DNA from: Salinigranum salinum
GTDB taxonomy: Archaea > Halobacteriota > Halobacteria > Halobacteriales > Haloferacaceae
NCBI RefSeq assembly: GCF_009176545.1
Contig: NZ_VTOJ01000002.1
Location: 310,001 to 374,000, forward strand
Direction of reading: 5' to 3'
DNA: 64,000 bases
Below the pieces are notes generated by a model. That model had not been told where the DNA came from. It did not search any database and saw nothing but the letters and a program-made list of their open reading frames with translations. Shown here in pieces: positions 44,659 to 53,146 of this stretch. Each line of letters begins with the position of its first letter. Positions within the stretch are counted from its first letter, which is position 1. Position numbers and translations under genes: made by a program.

Positions 44659-47082
44659 ATGACTGCCGCGGGGGACGACGCGTCTGTGTCGGCGGGGACG
44701 GAGCAGCTCACCGAGGAACTCAACCCAGAGATCGGGCTCGTCGGTGCTCTGGCCATCGGCGTCGGGACGATGATCGCCGCGGGCATCTTCGTCCTCTCTG
44801 GGCTGGCCGTCACCAACGTCGGCGCAGTCGCCATCGGCTCGTTCCTCCTCGCCGCGGTGATCGCGGGGTTCACCGCCGCCGCGTACGCCGAGTTCTCCTC
44901 GATCTACCAGGAGAGCGGCGGCGGCTACATGTTCGTCGCGAACACGTTCGACAGCGACGTCACGTACATCATGGGCTGGACGATGATTCTGGGCTACCCC
45001 GCGAGCGCAGCGTTCTACCTGGCGAGTTTCTCCGAGTGGTTCTTCCGGTTCATCTACCCGATCCTGGACGTGCCCGAGGCGCTGCCCTTCTGGATTCCCG
45101 GCCTCGCCATCCTCGGGCTGTTGATCCTCATCAACCTCAAGGGGACCGAGGAGTCGACCCAGTTCCAGATCATCGTCACCCTGCTCAAGGTCGTCCTGCT
45201 GTTGTTTTTCCTCTGGGGCGGGCTCCAGACGTTCGACTCGGCCGTCGTCGCGATCTCGGTCGCCGAGAACATCGACAAGGTGGCCCAGATCGGGCTCACG
45301 AGCGCGCTGGTGTTCATCACGTTCTTCGGCTTCTCGGCGATCACGACCAACGCCGAGGAGATCAAAGACCCCGGGCGGACGATCCCCCGGGCGATCTACC
45401 TCAGTATGGGGATCGTGACGGTCATCTACGCCCTCGTGGTGCTCGTCATCGTCCTCGCGGTCAACAACGCCGCGTTCCTCGACTTCCTCACCCAGAACGT
45501 CGACCTCGGCGGTCTCGACCCCGCGGCGTTCGTCGGCGAGAACGGCGAGGTGTCGATGGGGTACGCCGCACAGTACTACCTCGGCCCGATCGGGTTCAAC
45601 GTCATCATCGTCGGGGCGCTCTTCTCGATGCTGTCGGCGGCGAACGCGACCATCATGGCCGGGTCGCGCGTGAAGCTCTCGATGGCCCGGCGGAGCCACC
45701 TCCCCCGCGGATTCGAGGACATTCATCCTGACTTCAACACCCCGTACAAAGCCGTCCTCCTGACGGGCGGGCTGATCCTGGTGTACATCGTCGTCTTCGC
45801 CATCGTCTTCGGAGAGACGGCCGGGACCGAACCCCTGTTCGGGCTCCACCTCGGGATCGAGGGGCTGGCACAGTTCGCCAACTTCCTCCTCCTGAGCGGG
45901 CTGAGCATCGTCAATATCGCGCTCATCCAGTCGCGACGGAAGTACCCCGACCTCGAGCGCGGCTTCAGGGTCCCGCTCGTCCCGTTCGTCCCCATCGTCG
46001 CCGTCCTCGCCAATGTCGGCCTCCTGCTCAACGTCGGCCTCGTCGCCTTCGCCATCGGGCTCGGCGTCGAACTCGTCGGCGTGGCCGTCTGGTTCACCTG
46101 GAAGAGTCAGAAGCCGCCCGTCGAACGCCTCGAACGCGAAACCCCGACAGCCGTCGCCGAGTACAAGGCGTCGGGAGAGGGGTATCAGGTCGTCGTCCCG
46201 ATCGCGAACCCACGGAACGCCGCACAGCTGATGCGGACGGCGACGACGCTCGCCGCCGAGAACGACGGCGAGGTCCTGGTGATGAGCGTGGTCACTGTCC
46301 CCGAACAGACGCCGCTGTCACGCGGCCGCGAGCGCACGGACGAGAAGCGCGACGTGCTGAACTACGCCATGTCGATCGCCGACGAGGAGGGCGTCCCCGT
46401 CAGCGGGACGATCAGGATCGGCCACAACGCCGCCTCGGCCATCCTGAACACGATCATCCAGCACGACAGCGACGCCGTCGTCGTCGGCTGGAAGGGGAGA
46501 CGAACCCAGCGACGCGACGTGGTGCTCGGGACGAACGTCGACCGGATCGTCGCCGAAGCCCCCTGCGATGTCTACGTCGAGAAGTTCGGGATGCGAGCCG
46601 ACGGGGAGATCGACTCGATCCTGCTGCCCACCTCCGGCGGGCCGCACGCCGCGCTCGCGGTCGAGACCGCCGAGGCCGTCGCCAGACGAACGGGCGCGAC
46701 CATCCACGCGGTGTACGTCCTCCCGCTGGACGCGGACGACGAGATACGCCAGCAGGGCCAGTCGATGCTTTCGACCGCGACAGAGAGCATCGACGACGTA
46801 CCGGTCGAAACGACCCTGCTGGAGGGCGACGACGTCGTGTCTGCACTCGTCGACGAGAGCGCGAACCACGACCTGACCATCATCGGGGCCACCCGAGAAG
46901 GGGTGTTCCAGAAGTTCCTCTTCGGGACGATTCCGGAGACTGTCGCAGAGCGGGCCCAGACGACCGTCATCATGACGAAGCGCTCGCTCCCGGTCGGAGA
47001 ACGGCTCCAGCAGTCGGTCACGAAGCTCCAGGAGCGAGCGACGGGGTACACCGACCCGCTGGAGGTGAACGACGTCGATTGA
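44659..47082 (+). CDS. Amino acid permease (APC family) fused to two UspA domains
   Basis: The 807-residue protein has about twelve membrane segments (residues 25-480). It opens GALAIGVGTMIAAGIFVLSGLAV, a typical APC substrate-binding helix 1 (GxGxxxxxGIF). Two universal-stress-protein domains follow (about 500-635 and 640-785). The first has VVVGWKGRRTQRRDVVLGTNVDRIVAEAPCDVYV and the second LTIIGATREGVFQKFLFGTIPETVAERA. UspA domains bind ATP/AMP and probably gate uptake. The substrate is not determinable; cationic or neutral amino acids are likely. This fusion is frequent in haloarchaea. Confidence 0.92.
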   Translation: MTAAGDDASVSAGTEQLTEELNPEIGLVGALAIGVGTMIAAGIFVLSGLAVTNVGAVAIGSFLLAAVIAGFTAAAYAEFSSIYQESGGGYMFVANTFDSDVTYIMGWTMILGYPASAAFYLASFSEWFFRFIYPILDVPEALPFWIPGLAILGLLILINLKGTEESTQFQIIVTLLKVVLLLFFLWGGLQTFDSAVVAISVAENIDKVAQIGLTSALVFITFFGFSAITTNAEEIKDPGRTIPRAIYLSMGIVTVIYALVVLVIVLAVNNAAFLDFLTQNVDLGGLDPAAFVGENGEVSMGYAAQYYLGPIGFNVIIVGALFSMLSAANATIMAGSRVKLSMARRSHLPRGFEDIHPDFNTPYKAVLLTGGLILVYIVVFAIVFGETAGTEPLFGLHLGIEGLAQFANFLLLSGLSIVNIALIQSRRKYPDLERGFRVPLVPFVPIVAVLANVGLLLNVGLVAFAIGLGVELVGVAVWFTWKSQKPPVERLERETPTAVAEYKASGEGYQVVVPIANPRNAAQLMRTATTLAAENDGEVLVMSVVTVPEQTPLSRGRERTDEKRDVLNYAMSIADEEGVPVSGTIRIGHNAASAILNTIIQHDSDAVVVGWKGRRTQRRDVVLGTNVDRIVAEAPCDVYVEKFGMRADGEIDSILLPTSGGPHAALAVETAEAVARRTGATIHAVYVLPLDADDEIRQQGQSMLSTATESIDDVPVETTLLEGDDVVSALVDESANHDLTIIGATREGVFQKFLFGTIPETVAERAQTTVIMTKRSLPVGERLQQSVTKLQERATGYTDPLEVNDVD

Positions 47083-47227
47083 TCGACGTCGAAGCGCGGC
47101 CGTTCGTCGGAGAGTCACATCTCTCACGATCGACGAGAGCTCCGAACGCTCCGAGGGTAGCAGTGGGTCGACCGTCTCGACTGTCCACACGGAGCCGGCA
47201 CGCCGTACGGCAGGCTCGACGAGTGCC
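47083..47227. other. Region between the APC gene and the minisatellite
   Basis: No gene recognised. Confidence 0.4.
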
Positions 47228-47373
47228 TCTCGTCGGGTCGGCACACACGCCCTTCCGTCGGGTCGGCACACACGCCCTTCCGTCGAGTCGGCACACACGC
47301 TCTTCCGTCGAGTCGGCACACAAGCCCTTCCTGTCGACCGGCACACACGCCCTTCCTGTCGACCGGCACACAC
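47228..47373. repeat. 25-bp minisatellite, six units
   Basis: ggcacacacgcccttc occurs every 25 bases (ggcacaca at 47240, 47265, 47290, 47315, 47340 and 47365). Intervening bases vary between cgtcgggtc, cgtcgagtc and ctgtcgacc. The last unit changes to cgctttttacc and supplies the promoter box of the next gene. No spacers. Confidence 0.95.
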
Positions 47374-47382
47374 GCTTTTTAC
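47374..47382 (+). promoter_or_regulatory. Core promoter of the aldo/keto reductase gene
   Basis: gctttttac lies 23-31 nt before ATG 47405, formed by the altered last repeat unit. Confidence 0.6.
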
Positions 47383-47404
47383 CGACCGCCCGTGAGTCAC
47401 GTCC

Positions 47405-48289
47405 ATGCAGACACGCCCACTGGGCGAGACCGGCCACGACAGCACGGTCATGACCTTCGGCGCGATCGCGCTCAACTGGCTCGAACAGGAGGGCGCGGAC
47501 CAGCTGGTCGAACTCGTGCTCGACCGTGGCGTCAACCACTTCGACGTCGCACCGACGTACGGCGACGCCGAACTCAAGCTAGGTCCCAAACTCCGCCAGC
47601 ACCGTGACGAGATCTTCCTCGGCTGCAAGACGCAGGAACGGGGATACGAGGGAGCACGGCGGAAGCTCGACCGGTCGCTCACCCGCCTCGGGATCGACAC
47701 GATCGACCTCTACCAGATCCACGGACTGGAGTACGAGGACGAGCTCGACGAGATCACTGCCGAGGGGGGTGCGCTCGAGGCGATTCGGGAGGCCAAACGC
47801 GATGGACTCGTCGACCACGTCGGTCTGACCAGCCACGGCGACCCCGGCCTGATCCTCGACGCCATCGACCGCATCGACGACCTCGAGACGGTGATGTTCC
47901 CGCTGAACCCCGTCGTCGCGGGCAAGGACGACGCCGAACACGACTACGAGGCGGTGCTCGACCAGGCCGAGGAGGCGGGGATCGGCACGCTCGGCATCAA
48001 GGCGTTCGCGAAGGGTCCGTGGCCCGCGACCGACGACCTCCCCGAGGAGGACCGACCGTACGCCAACTGGTACGAGCCGATCGACACACCCGACGAGATC
48101 AGGGCACGGTTCGACTTCGCAGCCGCGCAGGGGCTGTCGACCGTCGTCAGTCCCGGCGATCCGAAGCTAGTCGCGATGGTGCTCGACGCGGCCACGCGCT
48201 ACGACGGGATGGACGAGGCCGCCCAGCGGTCGCTGATCGAGCGGCTCCGTCACGAACGGAGTCCCGTCCCCGAACAGCTCCACCACTGA
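47405..48289 (+). CDS. Aldo/keto reductase family protein
   Basis: The 294-residue protein has an N-terminal RPLGETGHDSTVMTFGAIAL, the catalytic set Asp in HFDVAPTYGDAE, Tyr in the same APTYG, Lys in LGCKTQ and His in YQIHGLEYEDEL. It would reduce carbonyls with NAD(P)H. The C-terminal HGDPGLILDAIDRIDDLETVMFPLNPV and TVVSPGD segments match COG1453-like or YdhF-like AKRs. Its GC is normal. It is followed 23 nt later by a methyltransferase in the same unit. Confidence 0.87.
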   Translation: MQTRPLGETGHDSTVMTFGAIALNWLEQEGADQLVELVLDRGVNHFDVAPTYGDAELKLGPKLRQHRDEIFLGCKTQERGYEGARRKLDRSLTRLGIDTIDLYQIHGLEYEDELDEITAEGGALEAIREAKRDGLVDHVGLTSHGDPGLILDAIDRIDDLETVMFPLNPVVAGKDDAEHDYEAVLDQAEEAGIGTLGIKAFAKGPWPATDDLPEEDRPYANWYEPIDTPDEIRARFDFAAAQGLSTVVSPGDPKLVAMVLDAATRYDGMDEAAQRSLIERLRHERSPVPEQLHH

Positions 48290-48312
48290 CGCGCCGGCGA
48301 CGAGAGTCACCG

Positions 48313-49053
48313 ATGGACGTCCCGACCACGGTCACGACGGCCCTCGCCGACCGTCCGGTGTCGGGCGCGGTCTGTCTCGACGCCGGTGCAGGCGTCGGCA
48401 ACACGACCGCGGGCCTGCTCGCGGCCGGTGCCCGGCGGGTGTACGCCGTCACGAACGACCCGGGCCACGCACGCGCCGTCGACGAACGGCTGGGCGACGA
48501 CGATCGGCTCGTCGTCTTGGAGGCCGACGTTCGCGCCCTCCCGCTCGCGGCCGACGCGATCGACGTCGTCACCGCTCACGGCCTGTTCAACGTGCTCGAA
48601 CCCCGGACACTCGACGCGACCGCGACCGAACTGACACGCGTGACGGCCCCCGGTGGACACCTCGTCGTCGACGACTACGAACCGCTCCCCGACGCCGCCG
48701 CCGTCGGCGACCTGTTCGCGCTGGAGAACGCGGCGACCGAACTCGCCGACGGCCGACCCGCGCTCACCTTCTATCCCGCCGACGTCCTCCGCCGGCTGTT
48801 CGTCGGCTCGGGGTGGACGTTCGACCGGGGGTCGACGCTACTGGATCCGGTGCCGTGGACGAGGACCCACGTCAAGGCACACGCGGCTGCGACGCGGGAG
48901 GCGGCGGCGCGGCTGCCGGAGGGACTGGAGGCCGAGCTACGCGCCGAGACCGATCGCCTCGTCGACGCCGTCGACCGGGAGTCGGTCGGGGAGATGTACA
49001 GCCTCGCGTTCCGGCTGCCGGCCCGACAGCGCGGGCGACACACGGACATGTGA
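48313..49053 (+). CDS. Class I SAM-dependent methyltransferase
   Basis: The 246-residue protein has motif I CLDAGAGVGNTTAGLLAAGA (residues 21-40), motif II-like VLEADVRALPLAADAIDVVTAHGLFNVLEP, and a post-motif VTAPGGHLVVDDYEPLPD. The C-terminal region is helical. The substrate is unknown. It follows the aldo/keto reductase gene by 23 nt on the same strand and lacks its own promoter box, so they are co-transcribed. Confidence 0.85.
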   Translation: MDVPTTVTTALADRPVSGAVCLDAGAGVGNTTAGLLAAGARRVYAVTNDPGHARAVDERLGDDDRLVVLEADVRALPLAADAIDVVTAHGLFNVLEPRTLDATATELTRVTAPGGHLVVDDYEPLPDAAAVGDLFALENAATELADGRPALTFYPADVLRRLFVGSGWTFDRGSTLLDPVPWTRTHVKAHAAATREAAARLPEGLEAELRAETDRLVDAVDRESVGEMYSLAFRLPARQRGRHTDM

Positions 49054-49220
49054 GGCGTCGACGGCAGCGGGGAACGTCGCCGCAGGAGATCGCCGTCTGG
49101 TGGGAGACGACGCGCACCATGGAGGCACGCGGAGGGTGTCGAGGGGTGCGAGGCGGCTGTCGGTCACGGTCGAGCGGCCCTCCTCACGACGTCGTGCGCA
49201 CACCTGTTTCTCCACGAACA

Positions 49221-49230
49221 GGTATTTCAC
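49221..49230 (+). promoter_or_regulatory. Core promoter of the lipoprotein gene
   Basis: ggtatttcac is 22-31 nt before ATG 49252. Confidence 0.55.
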
Positions 49231-49251
49231 CCCGGCGGACGGGGGGTGAGT

Positions 49252-49683
49252 ATGAGCCGACATCCGCCGGATAGGACCGTCGTCACTGGCGTGCTCGCCG
49301 GACTGGTCCTCCTCGGCGGGTGTCTCGGCGGGCTCGGTGCGCCGACCGATGACGCCGTGGGTCCGAAGGAGTACCCCGATCGGCCACCCACGGTCGACGC
49401 CGAGACGGCCGGGCCGTACGTCGCGGCCTACGAGGAGGCGTACCGCCACAACCGTATCGTCGAGGAGGAGACCGAGACGATCCAGGAGGTCGTCGTCGGG
49501 GCGGGCGTCGTCTCCGCCACGGAGCGGGGCGACGGCTACGAGGTCGTCGTCTCGGTCGGCTTCTACTGGACGTTCGGCGACGACGGCTCCGGCCAGCCGA
49601 CCGGAATCGCCGACGGTCGACCGTACGAAGCGACCTACTTCGTGAACGCGACCGCGACCGAGCGGCTGGGGGATACGCTCTGA
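49252..49683 (+). CDS. Small lipoprotein (143 aa), unrecognised
   Basis: An N-terminal hydrophobic segment ends in the lipobox LLGGC (Cys about residue 26), then GGLGAPTDDA and a beta-rich domain rich in acidic residues (YVAAYEEAYRHNRIVEEETETIQEVVVGAGVVSAT to the C-terminus). It has the look of the haloarchaeal envelope lipoproteins of this size. ATG 49252 is preferred over the GTG at 49246. It starts 22-31 nt after a promoter box, and an SRPBCC gene follows 19 nt after its stop. Confidence 0.75.
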   Translation: MSRHPPDRTVVTGVLAGLVLLGGCLGGLGAPTDDAVGPKEYPDRPPTVDAETAGPYVAAYEEAYRHNRIVEEETETIQEVVVGAGVVSATERGDGYEVVVSVGFYWTFGDDGSGQPTGIADGRPYEATYFVNATATERLGDTL

Positions 49684-49702
49684 GGGGTCGACCGAACCAA
49701 CG

Positions 49703-50149
49703 ATGTTCACCAGAGAGATCCACACCGAACGCGAGATCGACGCGCCCCCGGAGCGGGTCTGGGAGGTCCTCACCGACTTCGCGGCCTACGGGGCGTGGAA
49801 CCCACAGATCACGGCCGTCGAGGGCGTCGCCGTGGAGGGAGCCGACGTCGACCTCACGGTCCAGCACCGCGGCCGCGAGCGCTCCATCACGGCGACGATC
49901 ACCGCCGTCGAACCGGCGCGCCGGCTGGAGTGGGTCGCCTCCCTCGGCGGGCCGTGGTTGTACGAGGGGCGGCACACGTTCGAGCTCCGCGCGCACGACG
50001 GCGATCGGACGGAGTTCGTCAACCGGGAGCACGTCTCGGGCATCACCGCCCCCCTGATCGTCCGACCGGGTTCGGACGAGGCGTACGAGGCGATGAACCG
50101 GGCGCTCGCCGAGCGAGTGCGGGCGCTCGAACGGGACGACACACCGTGA
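49703..50149 (+). CDS. SRPBCC domain protein (START-like)
   Basis: The 148-residue helix-grip protein reads TREIHTEREIDAPPERVWEVLTDFAAYGAWNPQI, then RSITATITAVEPARRLEWVASLGGPWLYEGRHTFELRAHDGDRTEFVNREHVSGI, and a long C-terminal helix EAYEAMNRALAERVRALE. This is a polyketide-cyclase/START-type fold with a large hydrophobic cavity. The ligand is unknown. It follows the lipoprotein gene by 19 nt, so they are probably one operon. The next gene's promoter overlaps its 3' end. Confidence 0.85.
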   Translation: MFTREIHTEREIDAPPERVWEVLTDFAAYGAWNPQITAVEGVAVEGADVDLTVQHRGRERSITATITAVEPARRLEWVASLGGPWLYEGRHTFELRAHDGDRTEFVNREHVSGITAPLIVRPGSDEAYEAMNRALAERVRALERDDTP

Positions 50150-50152
50150 ACA

Positions 50153-50160
50153 CGTTTATC
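50153..50160 (+). promoter_or_regulatory. Core promoter of the GIDE-like gene
   Basis: cgtttatc is centred 27 nt before ATG 50184. Confidence 0.6.
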
Positions 50161-50183
50161 GGGCCGGGGAAAGAGGTCGTCGC

Positions 50184-50912
50184 ATGGCCGTCGGAGGCGA
50201 CCTCCTCGTCGCCGTGCTCATCACGGGAGGTATCGGGCTCTTCTTGCTCGGTGCTGGACTCCGCGAGGCGTACCTGGCCGTTCGCCTCTGGCGGAAGCGT
50301 GCCGTCCCGATCGGTGAGCTCGACGACGCCTCCGGGACGGTCACCGTCTCGGGACGCGCGGAACGGATCGACGAGACGGTCCGCGGGCCGCTGACCGGAC
50401 GGGACTGTCTCGGCTACGCCTGGCGTGTCGTCGGACTCCGGACCGTCCGCGGGTTCGACGGCCGCGTCGAACAGTCGTTCCACCAGCTCGGTCGAGGGCA
50501 GGAGGCGGTGCGGTTCCGGCTCCGAGACTACAGCGGGAGCGTGGTCGTCGATCCGGTCGGCGCGACGCTCCGCCTGAACGAAGAACACGTCACGGATCCG
50601 GTTCGAGACCCGGTCGAACGGGGCGACGTCTCGCTGTCCGGACTCTCTCACGACGGCCCGCGCCAGTACTACGAAGCGCGGATCGACGACGGCGAGACCA
50701 TCGTCGTCCAGGGGCGCGTTCAGCCTACCGCGGATCCGCGGCTCGACGTCGAGAAGATCGGGGTACAGCTGTCTGGACGGGGCTTGTACATCGCCGACTC
50801 GGACCGGTCACGCGCGGTTCGGCGATCCGCCCTCGCGGCCGTCGTGTCGCTCCTCCTCGGCTTCGGGGCGCTCGCGGTGCTTGCTCTCATCGTCGGGGTG
50901 GGTCCCCTGTGA
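50184..50912 (+). CDS. GIDE-like (E3 ligase-fold) membrane protein
   Basis: The 242-residue protein has two membrane helices, one N-terminal (9-35) and one C-terminal (214-238). They flank a beta-rich domain: ASGTVTVSGRAERIDETVRGPLTGRDCLGYAWRVVGLRTVRGF, then FRLRDYSGSVVVDPVGATLRL and IDDGETIVVQGRVQPTADP. The arrangement matches the archaeal GIDE domain (related to the MUL1 BAM domain), often annotated E3 ubiquitin ligase-like but without a RING. The role is unknown. It has its own leaderless promoter. Confidence 0.75.
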   Translation: MAVGGDLLVAVLITGGIGLFLLGAGLREAYLAVRLWRKRAVPIGELDDASGTVTVSGRAERIDETVRGPLTGRDCLGYAWRVVGLRTVRGFDGRVEQSFHQLGRGQEAVRFRLRDYSGSVVVDPVGATLRLNEEHVTDPVRDPVERGDVSLSGLSHDGPRQYYEARIDDGETIVVQGRVQPTADPRLDVEKIGVQLSGRGLYIADSDRSRAVRRSALAAVVSLLLGFGALAVLALIVGVGPL

Positions 50913-50945
50913 ACGCGCACCGTTCTCCGGGGGCGAGCTGAATAC

Positions 50946-51464
50946 GTGTCGCGCCTCGCCGCCGCTCCGACGCTCGACCCCCGCCGGTCGGCGCTTCCCG
51001 CGACCGCCGTCTTCGCCCTCGGACTGGGACTGTTCCTCCTCGACGCGACGTCAAACCCTCGTCCGGGACCGGTCGCGTACCTCCTGACGCCGACGCCCGT
51101 CGCCGTCCTGCTGTACGTCCGCGACCGTCCGACCACGGGCCGCCGCCGTCTCCTCGCGCTCGGCGCGTGGGGATTCGTCGGAACGACCGCCGCCGGCCTG
51201 CTCACGGTCCTCGTCGCGCTCGGCACGCGCCTCCCCCGGCCGTACGAGGCGTGGGAGTTCTTCCTCCTCGACCTCGGCGTGTTCCTCTGGTTCGTGGTCG
51301 CGCTCGCCGGCGCGTTCGTCGTGGCGGCGCGGCAACACGGGAGACGCGAGCGCCTGGCGCTCGCGGCCGGACCGGTCGCCCAGTTCGGAGGGTTCCTCCT
51401 GACGACGTTCCTCACCGCCGAGGCGGTGGTGCTGTTCGGGGTCGTCGTCCCGTCGTTCGCGTGA
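50946..51464 (+). CDS. Membrane protein (172 aa), unrecognised
   Basis: There are five predicted membrane helices (about 18-34, 45-58, 68-90, 105-128 and 140-168). No catalytic residues stand out. The start is GTG 50946, 33 nt after the GIDE-like stop, so it is likely co-transcribed. The haloarchaeal composition (Leu/Ala/Val/Arg) is normal. Confidence 0.65.
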   Translation: MSRLAAAPTLDPRRSALPATAVFALGLGLFLLDATSNPRPGPVAYLLTPTPVAVLLYVRDRPTTGRRRLLALGAWGFVGTTAAGLLTVLVALGTRLPRPYEAWEFFLLDLGVFLWFVVALAGAFVVAARQHGRRERLALAAGPVAQFGGFLLTTFLTAEAVVLFGVVVPSFA

Positions 51465-51472
51465 AGGGGATC

Positions 51473-51554
51473 GGACTCGTTCGTACAGTGGGTGCAGGAC
51501 TCGCTCGCACAGTGGGTGCAGGACTCGTTCGTACAGTGGGTGCAGGACTCGTTC
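51473..51554. repeat. 24-bp minisatellite, 3.4 units
   Basis: Partial unit 51473-51482, then full units 51483-51506, 51507-51530 and 51531-51554 of gtacagtgggtgcaggactc plus gttc. Unit 2 begins with gca instead of gta. 24 is a multiple of three (VQWVQDSF in one frame). It ends about 18 bases before the promoter of the disrupted lipoprotein gene. Confidence 0.95.
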
Positions 51555-51561
51555 CGTGACG

Positions 51562-51582
51562 GCGAAACCAGGGTTTACCCTC
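51562..51582 (+). promoter_or_regulatory. Core promoter of the disrupted lipoprotein gene
   Basis: A cgaaa BRE-like element, then gggtttaccc, whose centre is 28 nt before GTG 51604. Confidence 0.6.
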
Positions 51583-51603
51583 GGTGCGCGAGTCGTCGGC
51601 CAC

Positions 51604-51900
51604 GTGCCGTCCACGCGCAGGCGCGTCCGCCGACTCACGCCGGCGGCGCTGGTGCCGGGGTGTGCCGCACCGACGGCGACCGAGCCCTTCGATGGACGGT
51701 ACTCGTGAGGATTCGAGGAGCGCGTCTTCGCCCCCTGCGGAGGCGACGAACGGTGGTGGGTGGCCGACGACGCCGAACTGGTCGCACGTCACCGCGAACT
51801 CGCCGACGGGTGCGAGCCCGTGTACGCACAGCTGTACGGCGAACTCAGCGACCGAGGGGGCGACGGACAGAGCGGACAGTCCCCCGACAGCCCCGGGTGA
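51604..51900 (+). pseudogene. Lipoprotein gene interrupted by one in-frame TGA
   Basis: From GTG 51604 the frame reads VPSTRRRVRRLTPAALVPGC, a short Arg-rich signal with lipobox Cys, then AAPTATEPFDGRYS and TGA (51706-51708). The same frame continues GFEERVFAPCGGDERWWVADDAELVARHRELADGCEPVYAQLYGELSDRGGDGQSGQSPDSPG to a TGA at 51898-51900. Both halves have real coding composition, and a promoter sits at the right place. One C-to-T change in a CGA Arg codon explains it. Readthrough or sequencing error is possible. The intact product would be about 98 residues with paired Cys in its second half. Confidence 0.7.
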
Positions 51901-52016
51901 CGCGGGTGGTGGCAGTGAGACGGACGACCGAAGCGGACTGTCGGCCCGGATTCGACCCTGGGGAGTGACGACGACAGTGGGTGGACGTCGTGCAGAACGT
52001 GTCCGGGTGCGAGCCG

Positions 52017-53090
52017 CTACCCGACGAGGCCCAGTATCCATCGAGCGACTTCGGAGGTGGCGAACAGCCCACCCTCGACCCGGGAGAGCTGTCGGCCGGT
52101 CCACAGCGCCGCGACCATCAGCACCGAGACGACCGTCAGCCAGGCGACGGTCTGTAGCACGTCGGGGCCGACCGAAAGCGGCCGGATGACGGCCGAGAGA
52201 CCCATGATCCCGAGGACGTTGAAGACGTTCGAGCCGACGACGTTGCCGACAGAGACACCGAGGCGACCGCGCCGCATCGCGACCAGCGAGACGGCGAACT
52301 CCGGCGTCGAGGTGCCGGCGGCGACGATCGTACTGCCGATCACCAGGTCAGAGACGCCCGCGCCACGGGCCAGCGCCGAAGCCGCACCCACCAACAGGTC
52401 CCCGCAGACGAGCACCACCCCGAGTCCGACGACGAGCAAGAGCGCGTCGCGGCCACGGAAGTCGACACGCTCGGTCAGCGCAGTCGAAACGGCGTTCGGC
52501 GGGTTCGTGGCCGCGTCGTCGGCCCCCACGTCGGCCGATCCGGAGGCGTCGACCGACGACGGCTCCGATGTCGTTGTCGCTGTCGATGCGGATTCCGATG
52601 TCGACGTCGATGCTGTCGGCGTCTCGGTGGTCGTCCGGAGGAGGTAGCCCGTGTAGGCGACGAACAGCCCGACCAGCAGCGCTCCTTCGAGCCGACTGAC
52701 GACCCCGTCGAACAGCACCGCACCGCCGAGGAGCGTGCTCGCGACCAGAACGACCCCGTCGCGGTGGACCAGCGACCGCTCGATGGGGACGACCCGGACC
52801 AGCGAGACGACGCCGAGGATAAAGGCGAGGTTGTAGACGTTCGAGCCGACGACGTTGCCGACGGCGATGGCACCCAGGCCGGCCAGCGCCGCGTCGACGC
52901 TGACCACGAGTTCGGGCGCGGAGGTCCCGGCGGCGACGACGGTCAGCCCGATAGTGAGTTCCGAGAGTCCCAGGCGACGCGCGAGGCGAATCACGGTGTC
53001 GACCAGGAGCCGGGCACCGAGCCAGAGCCCCCCGATCGTCAGGACGACGATTCCGAGCTGGACGACGGTCGGTGGCAGTGCCGTACCCAT
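52017..53090 (-). CDS. Calcium/sodium antiporter, CaCA family
   Basis: The 357-residue exchanger has about ten membrane segments and two alpha-repeats: repeat 1 TVVAAGTSAPELVVSVDAALAG with GNVVGSNVYNLAFILG, and repeat 2 TIVAAGTSTPEFAVSLVAMRRG with GNVVGSNVFNVLGIMG. The Glu in each GTSxPE motif binds the cation. The Ser/Asp/Thr-rich cytosolic loop between the halves (about 155-205) is unusually acidic. It would export Ca against Na. A gaacaaaaaacc box (53117-53128) on its strand is 27-38 nt upstream. Confidence 0.93.
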   Translation of the reverse strand: MGTALPPTVVQLGIVVLTIGGLWLGARLLVDTVIRLARRLGLSELTIGLTVVAAGTSAPELVVSVDAALAGLGAIAVGNVVGSNVYNLAFILGVVSLVRVVPIERSLVHRDGVVLVASTLLGGAVLFDGVVSRLEGALLVGLFVAYTGYLLRTTTETPTASTSTSESASTATTTSEPSSVDASGSADVGADDAATNPPNAVSTALTERVDFRGRDALLLVVGLGVVLVCGDLLVGAASALARGAGVSDLVIGSTIVAAGTSTPEFAVSLVAMRRGRLGVSVGNVVGSNVFNVLGIMGLSAVIRPLSVGPDVLQTVAWLTVVSVLMVAALWTGRQLSRVEGGLFATSEVARWILGLVG

Positions 53091-53116
53091 CGGAGTCGAG
53101 CGAAGCGTGTCGTGGG

Positions 53117-53128
53117 GGGAACAAAAAA
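53117..53128 (-). promoter_or_regulatory. Core promoter of the CaCA exchanger
   Basis: On the minus strand ggttttttgttc lies 27-38 nt before ATG 53090. Confidence 0.6.
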
Positions 53129-53146
53129 CCGGGGCGTTCGAGGAGA

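Noticed and set aside
47228..47373. CRISPR array
   Set aside because: Only a 25-base tandem repeat is present; the non-core bases are too short and too similar to be spacers.
51706..51708. Selenocysteine or pyrrolysine readthrough at the in-frame stop
   Set aside because: TGA would be a selenocysteine codon, but no SECIS-like structure is seen and haloarchaea are not known to use it. A CGA-to-TGA change is simpler.
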